A program made the translations under genes and the position numbers. The notes beneath the pieces were generated by a model. The model saw nothing but the letters and a program-made list of their open reading frames with translations. It did no database searches and was not told the DNA's origin. This document shows positions 1-5,377 of a stretch of 5,377 nucleotides of DNA, one piece after another; within the stretch, counting starts at the first letter, position 1; each line of letters opens with the position of its first letter. Location of the stretch: assembly GCA_034437455.1 (NCBI GenBank), contig DAOTUB010000363.1, positions 1 to 5,377 on the forward strand, written 5' to 3'. This DNA comes from DAOTUB01 sp034437455 (GTDB taxonomy: Bacteria > Chloroflexota > Anaerolineae > B4-G1).

Positions 1-1
1 A

Positions 2-352
2 TTCACCTCTCAACGCGACTCGCCTGGCACGACACCGGCGCCCCCCTGGCCGATCTCTCCGATTGGCTGCCCCGTGCCCGATTTCACCATCGGCTTTGCG
101 GGCGACATCTACTACTGGGAGCACCTGGGTATGTTGAGCGTGCCCGCCTACCGCGAGGGTTGGGAGCGCAAGCGGCGCTGGTACGAGGAGAGAATGGGCA
201 TCCCGGTGGTGGGCGATGGCGCGCGTCCTGGATTCGATGTGGAGCCTGGCATCTCGCCGCTGGTGATTGCGTCCCGTGATGGGGATGACGGGAGCATCGA
301 TCAGCAGCGGATTGAGGCGCTTGCACGGAGGTATATTTTGTTGGAAGGTTGA
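2..352 (+). CDS. C-terminal end of a superfamily 1 helicase/nuclease-like protein (5' end outside window, possibly frameshifted)
   Basis: The frame is open from the window edge to a TGA at 350-352. From position 77 the product reads PDFTI, then IYYWEHLGML, then a Y-W-K-WYEE stretch and a closing SIDQQRIEALARRYIL. From memory, this is the usual carboxy-terminal tail of large UvrD/RecD-like ATP-dependent helicases whose last domain resembles a PD-(D/E)xK nuclease fold (PDF, then E-H about a dozen residues later). No helicase motif is inside the window, so the enzymatic assignment rests on this tail only. A GTG at 74 could be read as a start, but no ribosome site precedes it and the tail would be meaningless alone. 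The reading upstream of 74 in this frame is proline-rich and unlike the family. Frame 1 over positions 1-69 is more protein-like and would join this frame if one C were missing from the CCCC run at 70-73, so the gene may be a broken relic. Base composition is about 62% GC, unlike the next genes. Confidence 0.55.
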   Translation, partial: FTSQRDSPGTTPAPPWPISPIGCPVPDFTIGFAGDIYYWEHLGMLSVPAYREGWERKRRWYEERMGIPVVGDGARPGFDVEPGISPLVIASRDGDDGSIDQQRIEALARRYILLEG

Positions 353-365
353 ACGAGACCTTTTT
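345..365 (+). terminator. possible weak intrinsic terminator of the helicase-like gene
   Basis: AAGGTT (345-350) can pair with GACCTT (357-362) around a six-base loop, with one G-T pair, and a TTTTT run covers 361-365. The stem overlaps the stop codon at 350-352 and holds only two G-C pairs, so it would be weak. Part of the T run is used in the stem. A convergent or separate transcription unit downstream makes a terminator here reasonable, but the structure alone is marginal. Confidence 0.25.
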
Positions 366-461
366 GCAATCAAAAATAGTCGGAAAGCTTTACCAATGAC
401 AAATAATCTCAGCGAAATCATACCATTGAAGTCGAGCATGTCACCCCATACTCTTCCAGAC

Positions 462-479
462 GGTGGAGACGGTCAACAA
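462..479 (+). repeat. imperfect direct repeat, copy 1 (GGTGGAGACGGTCAACAA)
   Basis: This 18-base element matches a second copy at 4005-4022 at 15 of 18 positions, in the same orientation. The two copies bracket the 884/183-residue gene pair, and each lies in the upstream region of a methyltransferase gene. Read as codons, both give V-E-T-V-(N/S)-K, so they may be relics of a short coding sequence instead of a DNA site. I do not recognise the element. Confidence 0.35.
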
Positions 480-551
480 GCCGCGGATGAATCAGAGCAG
501 TGAGGCTTTGGCGCGAATCTGATGCGACCATAGCAGACGGAACCGATGTTT

Positions 552-580
552 TTGACGCTTTCCAGTCACCGGTGTACAAT
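552..580 (+). promoter_or_regulatory. sigma70-type promoter of the methyltransferase operon
   Basis: A -35 hexamer TTGACG (552-557, 5 of 6 to consensus) and a -10 hexamer TACAAT (575-580, 5 of 6) are separated by the ideal 17 bases. Transcription would start near 587, giving a leader of about 134 nt before the ATG at 721. No other promoter of this quality was seen in the window. It faces the two-gene operon, which supports independent expression from the helicase-like gene upstream. Confidence 0.65.
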
Positions 581-622
581 GGCGGCGGTATTCGCAGGAT
601 GGAAACGGGCGAGCGCTGGCCA

Positions 623-667
623 AAGGTGTTTGACCTTGCTGCGTTTGATGGGCCGTTTGTTGCATCA
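623..667 (+). other. two short hairpins in the operon leader
   Basis: AAGGT (623-627) pairs with ACCTT (633-637) over a five-base loop, and TGATG (646-650) pairs with CATCA (663-667) over a twelve-base loop. Both fall within the predicted 5' leader. Neither is followed by a T run, so they are not terminators. They are short enough to be chance, and no riboswitch class is recognised. Confidence 0.15.
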
Positions 668-710
668 CCGAGGCAAACTTGTAATTGCCGCCCGCGTGAT
701 TTCAAGTAAA

Positions 711-718
711 GGGAGGAG
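711..718 (+). promoter_or_regulatory. ribosome binding site for the Eco57I-like methyltransferase
   Basis: GGGAGGAG lies directly before the ATG at 721, with GGAGG at 712-716 leaving four bases to the start. The match to the anti-Shine-Dalgarno is strong and the spacing is slightly short. It supports the start at 721 over the next in-frame ATG at 790, which has no comparable site at a usable distance. Confidence 0.75.
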
Positions 719-720
719 TT

Positions 721-3375
721 ATGGCAAACCAATACAATATCGTGGTGGAACTCACATCAGGAGGAATTTCCGACACTGACCGCCCCAGGATGCTAAACGA
801 TTTCGCCTATGAACTTGGATGGCAACCAAGCGATCGTCTCGGAAGTCTTACCGTTGGCGATTTCGCAAACGCACACCTGGTGGTTGAGCATGGACTGGTA
901 AACACGGCCGTCATCACTTTCTTACGTGCCCCCCGGCGATTCTCCGACCTGGGCCGTGCTGAGATGAGACGGCTCCTGACCATTTCCTACAACAACCTGG
1001 TAGATTGGCATATCCAGGTCGAGGCTGGTGAGGTCACTGTCGTTTTCAATCGCACCGACCCCCCGAGTGTTGTAGAAAGATTTCGTATCTCGCGTGACAA
1101 TGTGGACAAGCTACGAAGCGAAGCCTTTGAGCGCATCGTGGGTAAAAGACCCAATCCTAATTTGCCCGCTCTGGATGATGCACTCATTGACACAATTTCG
1201 TTTTGGAAAAGAAATCTGTCAGCAGAGATGGGATATGCGGTGCCGAATGAAAGCCTTTCAGCTCTCTTTAACGCGATCATTTTTGTTCGGGCAGCCGAAG
1301 ACCACTACCGGCGGTTCGACGTCCCTGGTCTTGCTCAGGATGACCCTTACTCATCCCAAGCTCTGCTGGAGACCTGGCGAGATGAGACTTTGAGTTTGAG
1401 TCAAGTAGTTCTTCAGAACCTTGAACGCTTTATCGGGGGAGAAATCCCAGATTATCTGATTAACGAAACACTGCTGAGTGCCTTTGATGATTTAGACAGG
1501 TGGACAAGCTATGCACTCCTTGCTGATTTCTATCACAATAAATATGCTCCATACGAATATGATTTCTCCCTGATGTCGAAACACGCCTTGAGCCGCATTT
1601 ACGAGCACTATGTCTCAGTCTTGCGACCCCACGTGTCTCCCCAGGCAACCCTGCCCCTTTTTCCGCGTCTACCAGAAGAAGAATTGAACAAGGCATACGG
1701 CAGTATCTATACCCCACAGTTTATCGCACGCTTTTTTGCCAGATACCTACGCGAGCAAATGCCGCCACTGGCCTATAAGCGTATCCAGACGGCCGACCCA
1801 GCTTGCGGTTCCGGCATCTTTTTGCGGACGGTGCTGGAACTTCAATGCGATCCGACTCACGATGGGGTGACGACAGAACTTGTCCAGACAGCATTCGGAA
1901 ATGTACTCGGCTTGGATATTGACGAGAATGCCTGCCAGGCTACTCGTCTGTCCCTCGCTTTGCTTCACTTGATTTTGACATCCCAGCTTCCACAGGCCCT
2001 AAGCGTGTATTCGGAAGAATCAATCAGATACTATCAGGAACATCCTGAATTGCAAGGCTCTTACGATGCTGTAATTGCCAATCCACCATTTGTCTCTCTG
2101 GACACCCAAACTGATGTGATGCGAGGGCGTGTTTCCGACTTTATGGGGGACTATGCCAGTGGACGCATAGATATGTATTTGGCATTTCTGCGCATTGGCC
2201 TGGAGATGCTCAAGCCGGGTGGCTATGGATTGTTTGTGCTCCCTCACAGTTTTCTATTGGGCAAGAATGCTGGCGGAATGCGCGAGGCCATTTCTGAGCA
2301 AGCGTGGATTCGTTGCCTGGCTGACCTTTCTGCCATTCGCGTCTTTGAGGACAACGGGGCTTATATCTTGCTTCTCATCTTTCAAAAGCGACCTGACAAT
2401 GGTCAACAAGCTCCTCCGGCGACGATTATCAAGTGTCAGGATTTGGTTGGCCGTGCGCTTCAAGATGCTGTAGAAGGCCGTCGTGTGGAGACGAGTTTTT
2501 ACAGCATCTACGATGTGGAACAAGATACTTTTGAGGCAAGCGAATGGCTTATCCTGCCCCCGGCTGAATCAAGGCTCAAGAGCAGATTCAAGCGGCTTTC
2601 GGTCATTGATGACTTTTTACACGTGCGGGCAGGTTTTATCTCAGGCGCAAATGATGTCTTTATCGTGCCCGCAGCGCAGGTCCCGCTTGGGGAAGAGGTA
2701 ATCTTTGCCCCCTACCTGCGCGACCGGGAAATGAAGCTCTATACAGTTCCTGACGAAACATCCAGTTATTTCTTCTATCCATATCTTGATGGGCAACTGG
2801 TTGAGGAGAAGGAATTGAAAGCAAAGTTCCCAAACACCTGGGAGTATTTGCAATCGCACGAACGTGAACTGGCGTCGCGTGCATCAGTGCGCAAACGCCA
2901 ACTGGACTGGTGGAAACCGGATCGCCCCCGGCTACCAGAAAACATGATGCGGCCCAAGATCATCAGCCCACATCTCGTTTTAATACCTCGTTTCTCTCTC
3001 GACCGTGAAGGCAAATACGCTATCTCACGTGCTCCACTGCTGTACCCGAAAGAGACAGGGGCTGAACAGGATATGTTGCGCTTCTTCATAGCTGTGCTAA
3101 ACTCAACTCCCTGCTACTGGCACATTGCCAACCATTCGCATGTCTACCGGGGAGGATATGTTATGCTGGAACCCGGGACTTTGAAAAAGACCCCAGTTCC
3201 GGATCCCGCGCGAGTACCTCCAGCAATTAAACGACGCATCCTAGCGCTCGTGGATAAACGTCTTTTGTGCTCAGGGACTGCCGCCGTGGATATCGAAAAG
3301 CAAATTGATAAACTTGTAGCTGATCTCTACGGGTTGTCATCCCAAGAGCGCCGGACATTGGGAATGGAGGACTGA
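721..3375 (+). CDS. Eco57I/TaqI-type N6-adenine DNA methyltransferase with C-terminal specificity domain
   Basis: The 884-residue product is a gamma-class adenine methyltransferase, transferring a methyl group from S-adenosylmethionine to adenine N6 in a specific DNA site. Motif X-like YGSIYTPQFIARFFARYL lies at residues 327-344. Motif I, DPACGSGIF, is at 359-367, with the acidic cofactor-binding stretch GLDID at 397-401. The catalytic NPPF is at 454-457, followed by FVLPHSFL (505-512). Residues from about 634 to 830 read as a TaqI-like target-recognition region, starting VRAGFISGANDVF and closing GGYVMLEPGTLKKTPVPDP. Residues 1-300 are not a recognisable nuclease: no PD-(D/E)xK set is apparent there, though type IIG enzymes usually carry one. 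So it may be methylation-only, or work with a separate nuclease. GC is about 50%, lower than the flanks, suggesting transfer. The 183-residue gene follows after 2 nt and is expected to be co-translated. Confidence 0.9.
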   Translation: MANQYNIVVELTSGGISDTDRPRMLNDFAYELGWQPSDRLGSLTVGDFANAHLVVEHGLVNTAVITFLRAPRRFSDLGRAEMRRLLTISYNNLVDWHIQVEAGEVTVVFNRTDPPSVVERFRISRDNVDKLRSEAFERIVGKRPNPNLPALDDALIDTISFWKRNLSAEMGYAVPNESLSALFNAIIFVRAAEDHYRRFDVPGLAQDDPYSSQALLETWRDETLSLSQVVLQNLERFIGGEIPDYLINETLLSAFDDLDRWTSYALLADFYHNKYAPYEYDFSLMSKHALSRIYEHYVSVLRPHVSPQATLPLFPRLPEEELNKAYGSIYTPQFIARFFARYLREQMPPLAYKRIQTADPACGSGIFLRTVLELQCDPTHDGVTTELVQTAFGNVLGLDIDENACQATRLSLALLHLILTSQLPQALSVYSEESIRYYQEHPELQGSYDAVIANPPFVSLDTQTDVMRGRVSDFMGDYASGRIDMYLAFLRIGLEMLKPGGYGLFVLPHSFLLGKNAGGMREAISEQAWIRCLADLSAIRVFEDNGAYILLLIFQKRPDNGQQAPPATIIKCQDLVGRALQDAVEGRRVETSFYSIYDVEQDTFEASEWLILPPAESRLKSRFKRLSVIDDFLHVRAGFISGANDVFIVPAAQVPLGEEVIFAPYLRDREMKLYTVPDETSSYFFYPYLDGQLVEEKELKAKFPNTWEYLQSHERELASRASVRKRQLDWWKPDRPRLPENMMRPKIISPHLVLIPRFSLDREGKYAISRAPLLYPKETGAEQDMLRFFIAVLNSTPCYWHIANHSHVYRGGYVMLEPGTLKKTPVPDPARVPPAIKRRILALVDKRLLCSGTAAVDIEKQIDKLVADLYGLSSQERRTLGMED
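3366..3370 (+). promoter_or_regulatory. ribosome binding site for the 183-residue gene, inside the end of the methyltransferase gene
   Basis: GGAGG lies seven bases before the GTG at 3378 and within the last codons of the upstream gene (stop at 3373-3375). This ideal spacing decides the GTG start and implies translational coupling of the two genes. Confidence 0.75.
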
Positions 3376-3377
3376 AC

Positions 3378-3929
3378 GTGTCTGTCATTCAAGTCGCTTC
3401 AAGAAAGCTTTATTCTCGTGGGCAATGCATTCAAGAATTACTGCGCCCGATCTCAAAGCAATCGAGCGGTCCCGCCTGGAAGCAAACGGGTAAGGGTACT
3501 TACAATTGCGTGATTGGAACACACGATGGCTCTCCCCCATCCAGCAGTCACCAGGATTGGCGATTTGCAACCTTTGTGCCTGGTTTACGAGCGAATTACT
3601 TTGAAGTGTGGAAGCGCGTTGACGAGGAATCCTGGTATCTTGATCGGGCCTATCTGAATATATTCCAGACAGACCCAACTACGCATACAGAAAGCAAGTT
3701 TCTGTCTTTGCATTGTGATCCCAATGAGCAAGACGATGCGCCACATGCAATCTACAAAAAAGGCCCACATCTACACATTCAGGCAGCCAGTGACCCGTTT
3801 CCCCACGCTCACATTGCCTTGACCGGCGAGCACCTGGATGTTGTTCTTGGTTCATTTGATTCACTCTTCAAAGCAATGGAGTGGGCCATGTATATGCTCA
3901 AAGAGCAAGTATTGGACGCGATGGTATAG
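3378..3929 (+). CDS. histidine-rich hypothetical protein, operon partner of the methyltransferase
   Basis: I do not recognise a named family for this 183-residue protein. It starts with GTG, 2 nt after the methyltransferase stop. There is no signal peptide or membrane segment, so it should be cytoplasmic. The middle reads as a compact beta-rich domain: YFEVWKRV (74-81), WYLDRAYLNIF (86-96), FLSLHCDP (108-115). A histidine cluster follows: GPHLHI (129-134) and FPHAHIAL (141-148), with H123 just before. Paired HxH motifs plus H112 and D114 could bind a metal and form an active site, but could equally be structural. The last 30 residues look helical (SLFKAMEWAMYMLKEQVLDAM). Tight coupling to a DNA methyltransferase that shows no nuclease suggests an effector, immunity or specificity role; this is inference. 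GC content matches the methyltransferase, so the two probably travelled together. Confidence 0.8.
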   Translation: MSVIQVASRKLYSRGQCIQELLRPISKQSSGPAWKQTGKGTYNCVIGTHDGSPPSSSHQDWRFATFVPGLRANYFEVWKRVDEESWYLDRAYLNIFQTDPTTHTESKFLSLHCDPNEQDDAPHAIYKKGPHLHIQAASDPFPHAHIALTGEHLDVVLGSFDSLFKAMEWAMYMLKEQVLDAMV

Positions 3930-4004
3930 AACAAAGAAACTATATTCACCGAGGTTGTCTCGTCGACCAATCAAACCGAGATGGAGTGTGTTCTCTCTCT
4001 AGGT

Positions 4005-4022
4005 GGTGGAGACAGTCAGTAA
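4005..4022 (+). repeat. imperfect direct repeat, copy 2 (GGTGGAGACAGTCAGTAA)
   Basis: This is the second copy of the element at 462-479, matching 15 of 18 bases in the same orientation. It lies in the 159-nt gap between the histidine-rich gene and the second methyltransferase, 66 nt before that gene's start. Its position on the far side of the low-GC gene pair makes a module-boundary role possible. A chance match or common descent of two upstream regions is not excluded. Confidence 0.35.
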
Positions 4023-4074
4023 ATCACAGGTATCCCCGTTATCTTGTGAGAGAAAGGCGACAGCAGCATCAATT

Positions 4075-4081
4075 GAAGGAG
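4075..4081 (+). promoter_or_regulatory. ribosome binding site for the HhH-methyltransferase
   Basis: GAAGGAG ends seven bases before the ATG at 4089, a textbook arrangement. An in-frame TGA at 4074-4076 rules out any start further upstream. The site therefore shows that the helix-hairpin-helix module is translated as part of the methyltransferase. Confidence 0.75.
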
Positions 4082-4088
4082 AACCCCC

Positions 4089-5377
4089 ATGCCCAAAACC
4101 GACATAGCCATTCTAAAACGAGTCCCCGGCATCGGCTCGGCCACCATCGGCGCTTTTCGCGAGGCCGGCTACCGGGCCCTGGAAGACCTGGAGGGCATCA
4201 CCCCAGAGGCCCTGACCGAGGTGCCAGGCGTGGGTCCTGCGACGGCCGAGGCCATCCTAGAGTTTCTGGCCTCCCCCGCCGCCGACGATCTGGTGCAGGC
4301 CTATCAGCACAGCGACACGCGGAAGAACATCCCGCCCGCCGGCCTGGCCGCCCACGGCCAAGTCTCCCGCGAATCTCCCCAGCGCTACCACTACGACCCC
4401 CACCTGCCGCCGGTCCTGCGCTTCGACGACACCGGCGCGGTGGACCGCCTGCCGGCGCTGCTGGCCAAGGCGAAACAAGAACCGCTGACCGACGCCGAGA
4501 CCCGTCTCCTGGCCGAGGCCCTGCGCGACCACCAACCCTGGCTTGAATGGGCCGGCAAGCGGGAACAGCGCTGGTTCGACGTGGACCCGGTGGCATTGCA
4601 CATCCACGAGCGCGTCTCCGCCCAGGCCGTCATCAAGCTGGCCGAGCGCAAGCCCCTCCAACGCTCCCTGTTTGCCGACCCCGAGCTCTCCTACCGCAAG
4701 GCGATCCAATTCTACCGGCACGACGTCGACTGGGCCAACCGCCTCATCCTGGGGGACAGCCTGACGGTGATGCACTCTCTCGCCCAGCGCGAGGACCTGG
4801 CGGGCAAGGTGCAGATGATCTACATCGACCCGCCTTACGGCATCAAGTTCGCCAGCAACTTCCAGCCTTTTGTGAAGAAGCGCAGTGTGAAAGACCGCGA
4901 AGCCGACTTGACCCGCGAGCCGGAGCAGGTGAAGGCTTACCGCGACACCTGGCAGTTGGGCGTCCACTCTTACCTGGCCTACCTGCGCGACCGGATCATC
5001 GTGGCCAGGGAGCTGCTCAAGGATAGCGGCAGCATCTTTGTGCAGATTTCCGATGAGAACCTACATCGGGTGCGAATGCTCTTAGATGAGGTTTTTGGGT
5101 CAGAGAACTTCGTGGCTGTTGTGGACTTCCTAACAACTACTGGACGAGGCTCCTTGTTCATAGATAAGATCTATGATTCTTTGCTGTGGTATGCCAAAGA
5201 TAGAGAGAGAGCAAAATATCGACAGTTGTTTCTTGAGCGAGCGCGTGAACAGATCGATGCACGATATGTTCACATTGAAAACCCTAACGGGAGCTCAAGA
5301 CGACTCAGTAAATCAGAACGACAGCATGGTATAGGTCTTGGTTCGGGAAGACGATTTAGGCTAAGTGGAATCACTTC
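4089..5377 (+). CDS. beta-class (type III Mod-like) DNA methyltransferase with N-terminal helix-hairpin-helix module, 3' end outside window
   Basis: The frame is open for 429 codons to the window edge. Residues 5-60 form two helix-hairpin-helix motifs, with VPGIGSATI at 12-20 and VPGVGPATAEAI at 45-56, which bind DNA backbone non-specifically in many repair proteins. The linker then carries YQHSDTRKN (72-80) and YDPHLPPVL (102-110), signatures of a large group of site-specific adenine methyltransferases. The catalytic motif IV, IYIDPPYG, is at 244-251, after the helix WANRLILGDSLTVM (215-228). SGSIFVQISDENLHRV (313-328) follows. In this class the target-recognition domain comes next and the cofactor motif I lies near the C-terminus, so motif I should be beyond the window. 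Codon use changes abruptly near residue 320. Members of this group often sit beside a helicase/restriction subunit; none is seen here, and it could lie downstream. The long antisense and overlapping frames are GC-driven shadows. Confidence 0.92.
   Translation, partial: MPKTDIAILKRVPGIGSATIGAFREAGYRALEDLEGITPEALTEVPGVGPATAEAILEFLASPAADDLVQAYQHSDTRKNIPPAGLAAHGQVSRESPQRYHYDPHLPPVLRFDDTGAVDRLPALLAKAKQEPLTDAETRLLAEALRDHQPWLEWAGKREQRWFDVDPVALHIHERVSAQAVIKLAERKPLQRSLFADPELSYRKAIQFYRHDVDWANRLILGDSLTVMHSLAQREDLAGKVQMIYIDPPYGIKFASNFQPFVKKRSVKDREADLTREPEQVKAYRDTWQLGVHSYLAYLRDRIIVARELLKDSGSIFVQISDENLHRVRMLLDEVFGSENFVAVVDFLTTTGRGSLFIDKIYDSLLWYAKDRERAKYRQLFLERAREQIDARYVHIENPNGSSRRLSKSERQHGIGLGSGRRFRLSGIT

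Larger units (their letters stand above)
353..720. other. 368-nt intergenic and leader region upstream of the methyltransferase operon
   Basis: No convincing gene lies here. The first part is AT-rich (361-420 is about one third GC), in sharp contrast to the GC-rich gene before it. The stretch 430-502 is open in one frame and ends TVETVNKPRMNQSSEALARI-stop, which has the texture of a gene remnant but is too short to assign. It contains one copy of an imperfect direct repeat (462-479). The promoter of the downstream operon is at 552-580. The last 130 bases form the transcribed leader, with two short hairpins and a ribosome site just before the ATG at 721. Confidence 0.6.

Noticed and set aside
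382..392. A shared GAAAGCTTTA string near 383 and 3406.
   Set aside because: It is ten bases centred on a simple palindrome, one copy lies inside a coding sequence, and there is no further similarity around it, so it is probably chance.
500..709. A 69-codon GTG frame ending just before the ribosome site of the methyltransferase gene.
   Set aside because: It lacks a clear ribosome site, and the best promoter in the window has its -35 and -10 inside it, so transcripts from that promoter would not contain its start. The product resembles nothing I know. It could be a remnant, but I cannot support it as a gene.
3912..3946. TTGGAC and TATATT as a promoter for the second methyltransferase.
   Set aside because: The spacer is 23 bases, far from the usual 16-18, and no better pair was found in the gap 3930-4088.
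3958..3981. TCTCG and CGAGA as a possible hairpin or terminator after the histidine-rich gene.
   Set aside because: The stem is only 5 bp with a 14-base loop and no T run follows, so it cannot be supported as a terminator. Read-through into the second methyltransferase remains possible.
3881..4546. A 221-codon forward frame overlapping the end of the histidine-rich gene and the start of the second methyltransferase.
   Set aside because: The product is arginine/proline-rich over the GC-rich part and has no ribosome site. It is the out-of-frame shadow of the methyltransferase, whose frame shows HhH and DPPY motifs.
4257..4967. A 236-codon reverse-strand frame opposite the second methyltransferase.
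   Set aside because: It is a valine/glycine/leucine-rich antisense frame typical of GC-rich coding DNA. It has no motifs and no ribosome site.

Overview
The window reads as accessory DNA from the chromosome of a free-living bacterium. It has the look of a restriction-modification or defence island. Gene organisation is bacterial: Shine-Dalgarno sites precede the three clear starts, and there is a strong sigma70-type promoter. The flanking DNA is GC-rich (roughly 60-70%) and the core is close to 50% GC. The second methyltransferase belongs to a type that I remember from Chloroflexota, cyanobacteria and similar environmental phyla. I cannot fix the taxon from sequence alone, and a Chloroflexota-like host is only a guess.

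Layout from left to right. (1) Positions 1-352 hold the C-terminal end of a superfamily 1 helicase/nuclease-like protein. It is cut by the window edge and may carry a one-base frameshift in a C4 run at 70-73. (2) Positions 353-720 are mostly non-coding. This stretch is AT-rich at first, then carries a near-consensus promoter (TTGACG, 17 nt, TACAAT; 552-580) and a leader of about 130 nt. (3) Positions 721-3375 encode an 884-residue Eco57I/TaqI-type (gamma-class) N6-adenine DNA methyltransferase with its own C-terminal target-recognition domain and an uncharacterised N-terminal region. (4) Positions 3378-3929, only 2 nt downstream, encode a 183-residue histidine-rich protein of unknown function, almost certainly co-translated with the methyltransferase. 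(5) After a 159-nt gap, positions 4089-5377 (running off the window) encode a beta-class DPPY methyltransferase of the type III Mod-like group, with a (helix-hairpin-helix)2 module at its N-terminus.

How the parts may work together: two adenine methyltransferases of different architecture sit side by side next to a helicase remnant, as is common in defence islands. The 884/183-residue pair looks like a self-contained module with its own promoter. It is lower in GC than its flanks, and an imperfect 18-bp direct repeat (462-479 and 4005-4022) lies on either side of it. No classical PD-(D/E)xK nuclease is visible in either protein, so the histidine-rich partner is the natural candidate for an effector or accessory activity; that is inference. 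The second methyltransferase changes abruptly in codon use (third-position GC about 89% to about 39%) exactly where its target-recognition domain should begin, which suggests recombinational exchange of specificity.
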